Assembly: GCF_003390335.1 (NCBI RefSeq) | Contig: NZ_QUOU01000001.1 | Span: forward strand, 1,860,001-1,924,000 | Reading direction: 5' to 3' | Source of the DNA: Thalassotalea euphylliae | Lineage (GTDB): Bacteria; Pseudomonadota; Gammaproteobacteria; Enterobacterales; Alteromonadaceae | Length of the DNA: 64,000 bases | In this document: piece after piece, positions 54,101-62,677 of the stretch | Layout: every line of letters begins with the position of its first letter | Position numbering within the stretch: the stretch's first letter is position 1 | Translations under genes and position numbers: made by a program | Notes under the pieces: generated by a model | What the model saw: only the letters and a program-made list of their open reading frames with translations | What the model was told of the DNA's origin: nothing | Database searches by the model: none

Positions 54101-55228
54101 ATACTCGATCGCAAGTTAGATGACATTGATGGTGTCGTGCTGGGTCAGCAATTGAAAAAATCTCCACAATCGCAAAAAATTAAGTTGATCATGATGACCT
54201 CAATGAATGAGCGTGGGGATGCAAGTTATTTTGCCGAGCTTGGCTATAGTGCATATTTTCCCAAACCCGCAACGACAAGTGATCTGCGCAACGCGATGGC
54301 CGTTGTATTAAACAGTACCGAGAGCGAGCACGGTGGGTCGCCGTTATTGACTCACTACAATGTGCACCCGAGTGCAGGAGGCGATGGACAAGATAATTCG
54401 CTTAAAGGGATTCGTATTTTACTGGTGGAAGACAATCGGATTAATCAAGCGGTGGTGCAAGGCATTCTTGGGAATTGTGGCGGCCATGCCGATATTGCCA
54501 ATCATGGTAGAGAGGCGTTAACGTGTTTGGTTCAGTCACCAGTTAATGCGCCATACGATATTATTTTGATGGATTGTCAAATGCCAGAAATGGATGGTTA
54601 TCAAACGACCGAGGCAATTCGAGCGGGTAAGGCTGGTCATGCCTACCAAGGTATACCGATTATCGCCATGACCGCGAATGCGATGAAAGGTGATAAGGAA
54701 AAGTGCCTTGCAGCTGGTATGAACGATTATTTGTCTAAACCTATTGATGCCGACAAACTTGGTCTGAGTTTGAGTCATTGGGTGAAAAAAGCGGAATTAA
54801 GCGACGAAATCAATCAGGATGTATTGTCTGGTCAGGAGGCAACCCCCGTTAACGGGCGGGAACACGAGGATGATGTCGATGTGCTTTGGGATAAGCTGGC
54901 CTTGTTTAAACGGGTCAGGAACAATGAACAGTTAGTGCGTAACCTTGTCGAATTATACGTGAATGAGGCGCCTGAATTATTCGATAGTTTAGCCGAGGCA
55001 TTGGCAAAGCTGGACAAAGATGAGGTGTTAGCGTTTGCACACAAGCTCAAAGGGTCATCAAACAATCTTGGCGGCCTCAAGCTCGGTGGTATTGCACTGC
55101 AAATTGAGCAGGCGGCAAAAGCGGGTAATCATGACGAACTGACTCGATTAACAACGCCACTTAGTGATACGTACCAAGAGTTTATGACACATTTAAGTGA
55201 GTTTTTAACGCACTCCGTTGAGGCTTAG
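51128..55228 (+). CDS. Large membrane hybrid histidine kinase (PAS-PAS-HisKA-HATPase-REC-REC-HPt)
   Basis: A 1366-residue tripartite kinase. Two spans (near residues 20-40 and 337-355) enclose a periplasmic sensor of about 295 residues. HAMP (about 355-410) and two PAS domains (about 417-540, 555-675) follow. The DHp has FLASMSHEIRTPMNGVMGML near residue 703, and the ATPase has TNLVGNAIKFTERGE and GTGLGLAIVKKL. The first receiver has VVDV instead of an Asp pair in its pocket but keeps VAILDRKLDD. The second is canonical (RILLVEDNRINQAVV, IILMDCQMPEMDGY). An HPt ends the protein (FAHKLKGSSNNLGGLKLGG). This is a full phosphorelay in one chain, whose likely output is a receiver protein such as the next gene. 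Confidence 0.93.
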   Translation: MTNNNKQQYKRFSFWTTLKFRVPFVSVVIAIFVVSVMSLTSYLEGSKILQQHAEQDLAENAEFVSAMVKRYFEVNFEDAIAITNAHLVEQLVNDETAKDYGISLSNQERQFNAAFASLIAAKPKFVTISLLADSGKLIAAQHSVSAPHQQQILTIVRTRPEQFKQVKDTYFQHLKIKKQATTLMITVNPLFHREKHVASLVVAFDLSSLHELLTRFYKAGESIQITDGESTLVYQSSGLSIANRAQQLNEQLTSQATETSESAESLAQHVETDLASSTELDNTKQSLFERIKRADLSLNIAKQLNFIERGQHVTLNLQFSHDGHRLFAAFTRLEEQLLLFGLALALIAFVLSIIGSRRMIAPLTKMISSISHYETSGDTLPLPTTKKDETGRLARSFERLLKHVEAQKASVNRTLLESQDTSAKLQSILNSIADAVVNFDVDGNILAFNRSAERMFGYRAKDMIGNHLTLLLPHDTAAQFEQIAVDFSDPKSSCRSITGRELPAMRKDGEVFPMLLVVSEVITEQGLMYTGLIRDNTYYKLLESERKSALRDANELAWRLDFALSAPQIGVWEYNRVTGRVSWDKRMYSLYGYEKSDGVLPEQIWLKAVHPKDREIVDQAIERSMSTGEDFNLTFRILMPDNQVNYIEAHAKAIVEQQGDIKRLVGTNRNVTEQRLLHDLKQEALDMAQESLRLKSEFLASMSHEIRTPMNGVMGMLGLLEQSELSTKQRHYVQLANSSAFSLLNLINDILDFSKVEAGKLELEVLDFDLRAHLGDIVESMAIKAQEKGVELILDVSQISLSMVKSDPTRLRQIITNLVGNAIKFTERGEVVIRAKLSPVLIDEQEQLKFECQVIDTGIGIAESKLGKLFDSFTQVDASTTRRYGGTGLGLAIVKKLCQLMTGSVAVESSINVGSQFTFDLVMQRSEQTPVAIPEISFVGHHILVVDVNSTNREVLAEQLSVWGASVVTADSGQAALAKIEQRPKDYFEVAILDRKLDDIDGVVLGQQLKKSPQSQKIKLIMMTSMNERGDASYFAELGYSAYFPKPATTSDLRNAMAVVLNSTESEHGGSPLLTHYNVHPSAGGDGQDNSLKGIRILLVEDNRINQAVVQGILGNCGGHADIANHGREALTCLVQSPVNAPYDIILMDCQMPEMDGYQTTEAIRAGKAGHAYQGIPIIAMTANAMKGDKEKCLAAGMNDYLSKPIDADKLGLSLSHWVKKAELSDEINQDVLSGQEATPVNGREHEDDVDVLWDKLALFKRVRNNEQLVRNLVELYVNEAPELFDSLAEALAKLDKDEVLAFAHKLKGSSNNLGGLKLGGIALQIEQAAKAGNHDELTRLTTPLSDTYQEFMTHLSEFLTHSVEA

Positions 55229-55404
55229 CGCATGTCGAATATTGATGTTGATGATACTCAGTAGCAAAGCCAAAAACGCAATTTTATTCAAGTGTTTGCT
55301 AAACTTATGTAAGGCACTGAAAGTATTAAGTTAAAAAGCGGTCTTATATTGTTGAGTATTATTCGATAGTATTGGCAATGAAAGGCATTTATTAAGGACA
55401 AACT

Positions 55405-56709
55405 ATGTACACAGTTTTGGCTGCAGACGATGCCAAAGATACGTTAATGTTACTGGAATTTGACCTTCAGGCAGAAGGTTATCAGGTAGTCAAAGCGCTT
55501 GATGGAGAGAGTGCATTAACGGCAATTCAAAATGACAATATAGACATTTTGCTACTCGATCTTTATATGCCTGGTATGTCAGGTATTGAGACTTTAAAAA
55601 AAATTAAGGAAAACCCAGAGTGGGTTAACATTCCTGTCATCATGCTGTCTGCGTCTGATGACGAGGATCAAATTGTTCAAGCGTTAGAACTCGGCGCCCA
55701 TGATTACGTGACCAAGCCCTATATCGCTAAAGTATTGCTGGCGCGCATTCGCAATGCCCTGCGCCTGAGAGAAAAAACGTTAACACTGGAAAACCTTGCC
55801 AAAACTGACTTTTTAACGAATTTGAACAACAAGGGGCAGTTCGAGAAGCTGAGCCTAAAAGCGATCAATCAAACATCGCGATCTATTCAAAATTTATCGA
55901 TGGCGATGATTGATATTGATCACTTTAAGTCGGTTAACGACAACTATGGCCATGAAGCAGGCGATATTGTCCTCAAACAGTTTGCTGGTCTACTTGCCAG
56001 TACATTTCGCGATTATGATATTACAGGCCGCGTAGGGGGCGAAGAATTTGCTGTATGTATGCCTAATGTGGGCTTACCGGATGCGTTAAGCGTTTGTGAG
56101 CGCTTTAGAAAGGCGTTAGAGCAAATGCCAATGGAATTGGGCACAGAGCAAATTTTTGTGACCGCCAGTATTGGTATTGCGTGTGCGCAGCACCCCAATG
56201 TCGGTTACGACTTCAACCAATTGATGCAAAACGCTGATAAGTTTTTATATCAAGCGAAACAGCAATCGAGAAATATAACGCTAAGTCACCCGTCAGAAAC
56301 AGCGCAACCAACTCAAGCAGTAGTGGTGGAAACTGAACCAATGGCGGCTGAAAATCAGGAAGACGGCTTGGTCGGTATCGACTATCAGGTTGGTTTGGAC
56401 AACGTACTGGGCGATGACAGCTTGTTTAGAGAAATCCTGCACATGTTCTACGATGACCATCACGAAGATGGCTTGAGAATTCAGCAGGCTATCGATAACG
56501 ATGATCAAGGACGTATTAAGCACTTGGTTCACACTTTAAAGGGCGTCGCCTGCTCTGTTGGTGCACTACAGTTATTTGAGCGCGCCAAATTACTGGATGT
56601 CGCTGCTAATGACGGCGACAAAGAAAGTTATCAAGGGTTATTCGACAATGTGTCGTTTGAATTAGCGCGCGTTATCAATGGCATTAAAGTCGAGTTAAAG
56701 ATAGAGTAA
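55405..56709 (+). CDS. Response regulator diguanylate cyclase with C-terminal HPt (REC-GGDEF-HPt)
   Basis: A 434-residue protein. The receiver (1-120, VLAADDAKDTLMLLEF, Asp52 in LLLLDLYMPGMSG) is followed by a GGDEF domain (about 130-295) with the catalytic motif GGEEF near residue 211 and an intact product-inhibition site RxxD (RDYD) five residues before it. It should therefore make c-di-GMP and be feedback-inhibited. After a linker comes an HPt domain with the phosphorylatable His near 376 (HLVHTLKGVACSVGALQLF). The last domain is unusual in a diguanylate cyclase and may pass phosphate on. The gene follows the big hybrid kinase after 175 bp and ends with a strong terminator. Confidence 0.93.
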   Translation: MYTVLAADDAKDTLMLLEFDLQAEGYQVVKALDGESALTAIQNDNIDILLLDLYMPGMSGIETLKKIKENPEWVNIPVIMLSASDDEDQIVQALELGAHDYVTKPYIAKVLLARIRNALRLREKTLTLENLAKTDFLTNLNNKGQFEKLSLKAINQTSRSIQNLSMAMIDIDHFKSVNDNYGHEAGDIVLKQFAGLLASTFRDYDITGRVGGEEFAVCMPNVGLPDALSVCERFRKALEQMPMELGTEQIFVTASIGIACAQHPNVGYDFNQLMQNADKFLYQAKQQSRNITLSHPSETAQPTQAVVVETEPMAAENQEDGLVGIDYQVGLDNVLGDDSLFREILHMFYDDHHEDGLRIQQAIDNDDQGRIKHLVHTLKGVACSVGALQLFERAKLLDVAANDGDKESYQGLFDNVSFELARVINGIKVELKIE

Positions 56710-56784
56710 TTTCACCATTACGTTCACTAATGACTAATGCATAGTGAGCAGCTACCAAGTCTTACTGCTCACAAAGCTTACAAC

Positions 56785-56816
56785 TAAAAAAACCAGCGTA
56801 TTGCTGGTTTTTTTAT
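56785..56816 (+). terminator. Terminator at the end of the signalling block
   Basis: The hairpin aaaaccagc / gctggtttt with loop gtatt is followed by a run of Ts. It lies between the diguanylate cyclase gene and the convergent yfaE and can serve both, as the left side is A-rich. Confidence 0.88.
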
Positions 56817-56838
56817 TAAAGTTTTCCAAGCCTGCTAG

Positions 56839-57120
56839 CTAGTCGACGGTTAGTTCAATATCCGCGGTTGGAACACAGCAGCAGGGCAGAATCTCGTCTT
56901 CACCGACAAATGCGAGTGGCTCACCTTGCGGGTAGCAGATTTGCCCTTTACCTAGTTTGACACGGCACGCGCCACAATAGCCATCGCGACAATGGTAGTG
57001 CACTTCGATATTGGCCTCTTCTAAACACACCAATAAGTTTGGGTGCTTGTCGGTAAAAATGACCTCTTGGCCATTAGCGGTGACTTTGTGTGACAGCTTG
57101 TTATTCTCACTACTACTCAT
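56839..57120 (-). CDS. yfaE: 2Fe-2S ferredoxin YfaE (ribonucleotide reductase maintenance)
   Basis: A 93-residue plant-type ferredoxin. The cluster ligands are the Cys residues in HYHCRDGYCGACRVKLG and a distal Cys in EILPCCCVPTAD. YfaE regenerates the diferric-tyrosyl radical cofactor of NrdB. It lies about 100 bp downstream of nrdB in the same orientation, the standard nrdA-nrdB-yfaE order. Confidence 0.95.
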   Translation of the reverse strand: MSSSENNKLSHKVTANGQEVIFTDKHPNLLVCLEEANIEVHYHCRDGYCGACRVKLGKGQICYPQGEPLAFVGEDEILPCCCVPTADIELTVD

Positions 57121-57219
57121 GTTTGAAAAACAGTACCACTCGTCCTTGAAAAACAGTCATTTAGTCATTTCTACAGGTGTTATATCAAAGCGCATAAGAC
57201 AAAAGCACACAGGTGAATT

Positions 57220-58350
57220 TTATAGATCGAAGTCGTCAAAATCGTCATCGGCAACGGCCGCATCGACTTGGCCGACTAAGTAGCTGGAAATCTCAGACTC
57301 TTGCGGTGCAACTTGCACGTTGTCACTCACCAAATAGGCATTCATCCAAGGTAATGGATTACTCTTGACGTTAAATGGCGATTCTAAGCCGATAGCGCCC
57401 ATGCGTTGGTGGCTAATGTATTCGATGTATTGATTTAGGATCTGTGCATTCAAACCAATCATTGAGCCGTCTTTAAACAAGTATTCAGCCCACTCTTTTT
57501 CTTGTTCAACCACATCAAGGAAGATTTGGCGACCTTCTTCTTTGAGTTCGTCCGCAATTTCCTTCATTTCTGGACAGTCTTTACCCGACATCCAGTTGTT
57601 TAGAATATGCTGAGTACCCGTTAAATGAAGCGCCTCATCACGGGCAATCAGCTTAATGATTTTCGCGTTACCTTCGAGTAATTCGCGCTCTGCAAAGGCA
57701 AATGAACAAGCAAAACTGACGTAAAAACGAATAGCTTCTAAGGCATTTACCGAGCAAATTGCAAGGAATAAACGCTCTTTTAATTTACGCTGACTAACTT
57801 CAACCGTTTTGTCTTCTACTTCATAACTGCCTTCGCCCTGCGCTTGCAGCAATTGCGTTGTCAAAATCACATCGTCGAAGTATTTAGCAATGCTGGTGGC
57901 ACGATTTAAAATAGCAGGGTTGACGACAATATCGTCGAACACTTCACCTGGCTCGGTAAATAGATTACGCAAAATATGCGTGTATGAGCGAGAGTGAATG
58001 GTCTCACTAAATGCCCAAGTTTCAATCCAAGTTTCTAGCTCTGGCAATGAAACTAGCGGCAGTAATACCGCATTAACAGAGCGTGCAGCCATACTATCGA
58101 GCAGGGTTTGGTACTTTAGGTTAGAAATAAAAATATGCTTTTCTGATGGCGTTAAGCCTTGCCAGTCGGCGCGGTCTTTAGATACGTCAACCTCTTCTGG
58201 ACGCCAAAAGAACGAAAGTTGCTTTTCTATCAGCTTTTCAAACGCCATATATCTTTGTTGATCATAGCGAGCAACGTTAACACTGTTACCCAAAAACATC
58301 GGTTCAAGCAGGGCGTTTGTTGGGGTCTGATTAAAAGTTGTATAAGTCAT
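57220..58350 (-). CDS. nrdB: Ribonucleotide reductase class Ia, beta subunit
   Basis: 376 residues from the ATG at 58350 (MTYTTFNQTPTNALLEPMFL), which has GGAG five bases upstream and gives the length of E. coli NrdB; the longer open frame upstream is not likely to be translated. The radical Tyr lies in FSETIHSRSYTHILRN. Iron ligands are in this segment and in ARDEALHLTGTQHIL. The C-terminal tail ends in acidic residues with FDDFDL, which binds NrdA. It makes the stable tyrosyl radical needed by the alpha subunit. About 240 bp separate it from nrdA. Confidence 0.96.
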   Translation of the reverse strand: MTYTTFNQTPTNALLEPMFLGNSVNVARYDQQRYMAFEKLIEKQLSFFWRPEEVDVSKDRADWQGLTPSEKHIFISNLKYQTLLDSMAARSVNAVLLPLVSLPELETWIETWAFSETIHSRSYTHILRNLFTEPGEVFDDIVVNPAILNRATSIAKYFDDVILTTQLLQAQGEGSYEVEDKTVEVSQRKLKERLFLAICSVNALEAIRFYVSFACSFAFAERELLEGNAKIIKLIARDEALHLTGTQHILNNWMSGKDCPEMKEIADELKEEGRQIFLDVVEQEKEWAEYLFKDGSMIGLNAQILNQYIEYISHQRMGAIGLESPFNVKSNPLPWMNAYLVSDNVQVAPQESEISSYLVGQVDAAVADDDFDDFDL

Positions 58351-58593
58351 TAATAGCTCCAAATGTCGTACTTCACTGACATTTTTGAAAGTGCATGGTA
58401 ATTGCTTTGTAATTGCAACAGTACTGTTAGCGTAATGTTTGAGTTCTGTTTTGCTGTTTTTATTTTTGCGTGTTTTGCATGTCGAAAGCTTATGCTTCAA
58501 AACACAAACAAGCCGCAGGTCATTTTTATGCAATTTGCGCTTAGCAATCTGCATTTAACCATGCGGCTCGCACTCTACGTAGCGTGTAAAAGT

Positions 58594-60858
58594 TTAGATC
58601 TTACACGCGCCGCCTTCACAACCGTCATCTTGCTGACTGTCGTCGGCGCCATCACGTGTGTTGTGGTAATACAGTGTTTTGACACCCAACTTGTACGCAG
58701 TAAGTAAGTCTTTGATGATTTGCTTAACAGGTACTTTGCCACCTTCGTAGCGCGATGGGTCGTAGTTGGTATTGGCAGAAATTGTTTGATCAATAAATTT
58801 CTGCATAATACCAACGAGCTCTAAATAACCATCGTTACTTGGGATGTTCCACAGTAATTCATAGTTACCTTTAAGGCGTTTGTATTCAGGTACAACTTGC
58901 TTTAAAACACCATCTTTACTGGCTTTAATACTGATCAAACCGCGTGGAGGTTCAATGCCATTGGTCGCATTTGAAATTTGCGATGATGTTTCTGATGGCA
59001 TGAGTGCCGATACAGTTGAGTTACGAACACCGTGCTCTTTAATGCTTTCACGCAGCCACTCCCAGTCAAGGTGAAGCTGCTCGCCAGTGACTTTATCGAT
59101 CTCTTTTTTATAGGTGTCGATAGGTAAAATGCCTTGGCTTAACTTGGTTTCGTTAAACAGTGGGCAAGCACCTTGTTCTTTAGCCAATAGGTTCGACGCT
59201 TTCAATAAGTAAAATTGAATTGCTTCAAACGTGCGGTGCGTTAAATTATTGGCACTACCGTTTGAATAGTACACACCATTTTTCGCTAAGTAGTAGGCAT
59301 AGTTAATCACGCCTATACCTAGCGTACGACGACCCATGGTTGCATTATGTGCCGCTGGTACTGGGTAGTCTTGGTAATCCAATAAGCTATCAAGCGCGCG
59401 AACAGCTAAATCAGCCAGACCCTCTAATTCGTCCAGGCTGTCAATTGCCCCTAAGTTAAATGCTGACAGCGTACACAATGCAATTTCACCGTTAGGATCA
59501 TTAACATCTGTCATCGGCTTAGTCGGTAAAGCAATTTCTAAACACAAGTTACTTTGACGAATTGGCGCGTATTCAGGATTGAACGGGCCATGTGTATTAC
59601 AGTGGTCAACGTTTTGCAGATAGATACGGCCAGTGCTTGCCCGCTCTTGGGCAAATAAACCAAATAATTCAATTGCTTTGATACGCTTTTTGCGAATCGA
59701 CTCATCTTGTTCGTATTTGATGTACAGCGCTTCAAATTTTTCTTGGTCTTCAAAAAATGCGTCGTATAAGCCAGGCACATCGCTTGGGCTGAATAAGGTG
59801 ATTGATTCACCCTTGATCAAGCGTTGGTACATTAGTTTATTAAACTGTACGCCGTAATCTAAGTGACGAACGCGGTTTTCTTCTACACCACGGTTGTTTT
59901 TAAGGACAAGCAAGCTCTCTACTTCTAAATGCCAAAGCGGGTAGAATAGGGTAGCCGCACCGCCGCGTACACCGCCTTGTGAACAGCTCTTAACCGCTGT
60001 TTGGAAGTGTTTGTAGAACGGAATACAGCCGGTGTGGAACGCTTCACCGTTGCGAATTTCGCTGCCAAGGGCGCGAATACGGCCAGCATTAATGCCAATA
60101 CCAGCTCGCTGAGAAACGTATTTAACAATCGCACTTGAAGTGGCGTTAATGGAATCAAGGCTATCATCACACTCGATCAAAACACATGATGAGAATTGGC
60201 GAGTTGGTGTACGCACACCAGACATAATGGGTGTTGGTAACGATAATTTGAAGGTTGAAATCGCGTTGTAAAAACCTTCAATGTAGCTTAAACGGGTATC
60301 GGCTGGGTACTTAGCAAATAAACACGCTGCAACCAAAATATATAAGAATTGGGCACTTTCGTAGATCTCACCAGTCACACGGTTTTGAACTAAGTACTTG
60401 CCTTCTAGCTGCTTAACGGCCGCATAGCTGAAGTTGAGATCGCGGCGATGGTCAATGTAGCTTTCCATCTGCTCGAATTCAGCTTGTGTGTAATCTGCTA
60501 ATAAATGCTGGTCATATTTGCCCGATTCCACCATTTTGACGACGTGATCAAATAGCTTAGGTGGCTCGAATTGGCCATAAGCTTTTTTACGCAAATGGAA
60601 AATCGCAAGGCGAGCAGCTAAATATTGATAATCAGGTGATTCTTCAGAGATTAAATCTGCGGCTGCTTTAATGATCGTTTCATGAATGTCTGAGGTTTTG
60701 ATCCCATCGTAGAATTGGATATGAGATTTTAATTCAACCTGCGAAACTGAAACGTCTTCAAGGCCTTCGGCGGCCCAAGCAATGACTTTGTGAATTTTTT
60801 CCAGATCAATGGCTTCTTTTTTGCCATTTCGTTTAGTTACAAAAAGATTACTATTCAT
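58594..60858 (-). CDS. nrdA: Ribonucleotide reductase class Ia, alpha subunit
   Basis: A 754-residue enzyme that reduces ribonucleoside diphosphates. The N-terminal ATP cone (about 1-95, VTKRNGKKEAIDLEKIHKVI) gives allosteric control. The active-site Cys pair lies in FSSCVLIECDDSLDS and IALCTLSAFNLGAIDS, with NLCLEIALPT before it. The radical-transfer Tyr residues are near the C-terminus (YYHNTRDGADD). The redox-active tail is CEGGACKI. Length matches E. coli NrdA. Two NrdR-box-like palindromes lie 75-125 bp upstream. Confidence 0.97.
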   Translation of the reverse strand: MNSNLFVTKRNGKKEAIDLEKIHKVIAWAAEGLEDVSVSQVELKSHIQFYDGIKTSDIHETIIKAAADLISEESPDYQYLAARLAIFHLRKKAYGQFEPPKLFDHVVKMVESGKYDQHLLADYTQAEFEQMESYIDHRRDLNFSYAAVKQLEGKYLVQNRVTGEIYESAQFLYILVAACLFAKYPADTRLSYIEGFYNAISTFKLSLPTPIMSGVRTPTRQFSSCVLIECDDSLDSINATSSAIVKYVSQRAGIGINAGRIRALGSEIRNGEAFHTGCIPFYKHFQTAVKSCSQGGVRGGAATLFYPLWHLEVESLLVLKNNRGVEENRVRHLDYGVQFNKLMYQRLIKGESITLFSPSDVPGLYDAFFEDQEKFEALYIKYEQDESIRKKRIKAIELFGLFAQERASTGRIYLQNVDHCNTHGPFNPEYAPIRQSNLCLEIALPTKPMTDVNDPNGEIALCTLSAFNLGAIDSLDELEGLADLAVRALDSLLDYQDYPVPAAHNATMGRRTLGIGVINYAYYLAKNGVYYSNGSANNLTHRTFEAIQFYLLKASNLLAKEQGACPLFNETKLSQGILPIDTYKKEIDKVTGEQLHLDWEWLRESIKEHGVRNSTVSALMPSETSSQISNATNGIEPPRGLISIKASKDGVLKQVVPEYKRLKGNYELLWNIPSNDGYLELVGIMQKFIDQTISANTNYDPSRYEGGKVPVKQIIKDLLTAYKLGVKTLYYHNTRDGADDSQQDDGCEGGACKI

Positions 60859-60933
60859 GAAAGACCTTGAGTGTATTTATTATTCTTATTTTTTGAACAG
60901 ATATTGATGAGCAATTATTCAAGAAGCTGCTAA

Positions 60934-60949
60934 CCACTATCAGTAGTGG
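60934..60949. promoter_or_regulatory. NrdR box-like operator 1 upstream of nrdA
   Basis: ccactatcagtagtgg is a near-perfect palindrome resembling the NrdR consensus (acaCwAtATaTwGtgt). Its centre is 33 bp, about three helical turns, from that of the second box, the spacing expected for paired NrdR sites. Confidence 0.75.
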
Positions 60950-60966
60950 TTATTTGAATATTCGAT

Positions 60967-60982
60967 ACACAATATATTGGGT
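60967..60982. promoter_or_regulatory. NrdR box-like operator 2 upstream of nrdA
   Basis: acacaatatattgggt matches the NrdR consensus in most positions, including the central ATAT. Together with the first box it suggests repression of the nrdA-nrdB-yfaE genes when dATP is plentiful. Confidence 0.75.
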
Positions 60983-61241
60983 TATTTAAAAAATATGATC
61001 ACAAGATAATGAGGTTTGACCATCTTTGCAAGGGCAAAAAATGAGAGTGATTATTTAATAATCTGGGCTAAATTTGACTGGTTAGTAATGACTAACTTAG
61101 TAGTGCTTTTTAATTTTACCTTAATAAAAACGCAACGGTTTTTTTTCACTTTTTTGCCGATATAGAATTATTTATTACATTAAATTCTATTTTTTATTTC
61201 TATTTTGCATATATGGTCTGATCTCTATAATTATCAACAGG

Positions 61242-61967
61242 TTAGCTTTTTGGTTGTTTTGTGAACAAAGATTCCAGCGCTAGCATTTCACCTGGATGAT
61301 CACAACTCATCTGGGCGTGCCATTGCTGTGTGTTTGCCTCGGCTGGTATATAGCCCCAGTTTGCAATAATGCTATACATTCCCGCTGCATTACTTGCTTC
61401 AATATCACGTGGCGCATCACCAACGTATATGCAGTGCTCGGGCGCAATACCAATTTCTTCGGCAGCTTTGAGTAAGGGCGCAGGGTGAGGCTTACGCTGC
61501 GCGAGTGAATCTCCGCCTAATACTGAGCCCGCAGAGTCCAGTAGTGGAAAGTGAGGTAATAACAAGCTGGTTAACCCGATTGGCTTATTGGTGACTATGC
61601 CCCATGGAATTTGGTTGGCATCTAACGCCTCAATTAGCGTTTCAATGCCCGGGTACAAAGTGGTGTGCACCGCAATATGGTGTTGGTAATAGTCGAGAAA
61701 CTCAGCACGCAGTTGTTCATAATCAAACAATGCTAACTGCTCGCCAAAGCCAAGCTCAAGCAAGCCTTTGGCTCCGTCTGATGCAACAGGACGATATCGT
61801 GCTCGCTCAACCAATGGCTGGTTGTGATTGGCTAATATGGCATTAAGTGCCTCGCCTAAATCATTTGCGGTATCAAGCAGTGTTCCGTCCAAATCGAACA
61901 GAACTCCATGATACTTCAATGGCTTGTTCGTTGAAGGTGTGTCGGTTATCGCAGAAAGGGTAGCCAT
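61242..61967 (-). CDS. HAD-superfamily phosphatase (phosphoglycolate phosphatase / MupP-like)
   Basis: 241 residues from the ATG at 61967, which overlaps the ubiG stop (TAATG) and has AGGTGAG upstream; a longer frame starts at 61988. HAD motif I is GVLFDLDGTLLDTANDLGEA, motif II Thr is in WGIVTNKPIG, motif III Lys in QRKPHPAPLL and motif IV in CIYVGDAPRDIEAS. Phosphatases of this type are annotated as Gph, but a gene directly after ubiG in Pseudomonas is mupP, the N-acetylmuramate 6-phosphate phosphatase of the cell-wall recycling route. Sequence alone does not decide between these. Confidence 0.88.
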   Translation of the reverse strand: MATLSAITDTPSTNKPLKYHGVLFDLDGTLLDTANDLGEALNAILANHNQPLVERARYRPVASDGAKGLLELGFGEQLALFDYEQLRAEFLDYYQHHIAVHTTLYPGIETLIEALDANQIPWGIVTNKPIGLTSLLLPHFPLLDSAGSVLGGDSLAQRKPHPAPLLKAAEEIGIAPEHCIYVGDAPRDIEASNAAGMYSIIANWGYIPAEANTQQWHAQMSCDHPGEMLALESLFTKQPKS

Positions 61968-62677
61968 TAGCTCACCTTTTGGCAGCAAATGATGTAGTTA
62001 ACATCCAGGCTACCGCCTAGCTTGTGATTTTCAGTGATTGGGTTGTAGTGAATACCAGTAGCATCAATACACTTTAACCCCTCGCTTTCCGCCCAGCCGA
62101 TAAGTTGTGAAGGTCTGATAAATTTATCGTGATCGTGTGTACCATCAGGCACAATTTTTAAGACCTTTTCCGCGGCTAAAATTGCCAATAAGTAGGCTTT
62201 TACTGTTTTGTTAAGCGTTGAGAAAAATACGTAGCCTTGTGGCTTTACCATCTGAGCACAGGCTTTAATGATAGATGCTGGATCTGGCACATGCTCTAGC
62301 ATTTCCATACAAGTCACCACATCAAAATGCGCTGGGCATTCAATTGCCTTTTGCTCAGCAGGTATTTTTTGGTAATTAACCTCAACACCAGACTCCAAAG
62401 CGTGCAGTTTAGCAACGTTGAGCGGCTCTTCACCTAAATCAATACCTGTGACGTTGGCGCCTAGCTTTGCCAAGCTCTCAGATAAAATACCGCCACCACA
62501 ACCAACATCAAGTACTTGTTTGTCAAACACAGAATCGACATGTTGAAGTATGAATTGTCGACGCAGCGGGTTAACTTGATGCAGGGGTTTAAAATCACCA
62601 GTTAGATCCCACCACTGGCTGGCCACTTGTTCAAACTTGGCGATTTCTTCTGGGTTTACGTTGATTTTATCTGACAT
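61967..62677 (-). CDS. ubiG: Ubiquinone biosynthesis O-methyltransferase UbiG
   Basis: A 236-residue methyltransferase that performs both O-methylations in ubiquinone synthesis. The SAM motif is VLDVGCGGGILSESLAKLGA, followed by VTGIDLGEEPLNVAK, FDVVTCMEMLEHVPDP and FFSTLNKTVKAYLLAI. The N-terminal EIAKFEQVASQWWDLTGDFK and PLHQVNPLRRQFI are typical. Length agrees with E. coli UbiG. It is translationally coupled to the phosphatase gene that follows. Confidence 0.97.
   Translation of the reverse strand: MSDKINVNPEEIAKFEQVASQWWDLTGDFKPLHQVNPLRRQFILQHVDSVFDKQVLDVGCGGGILSESLAKLGANVTGIDLGEEPLNVAKLHALESGVEVNYQKIPAEQKAIECPAHFDVVTCMEMLEHVPDPASIIKACAQMVKPQGYVFFSTLNKTVKAYLLAILAAEKVLKIVPDGTHDHDKFIRPSQLIGWAESEGLKCIDATGIHYNPITENHKLGGSLDVNYIICCQKVS

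Larger units (their letters stand above)
60859..61241. other. Regulatory region between the phosphatase gene and nrdA
   Basis: An AT-rich gap of 383 bases with no gene. It holds the two NrdR-box-like palindromes described separately and must contain the nrdA promoter. No clear terminator for the upstream gene was found. Confidence 0.6.

Noticed and set aside
58351..58554. Extended N-terminus for NrdB
   Set aside because: The extra 68 residues are basic and low in complexity and have no match to NrdB. The ATG at 58350 has a good ribosome site and gives the family's normal length.
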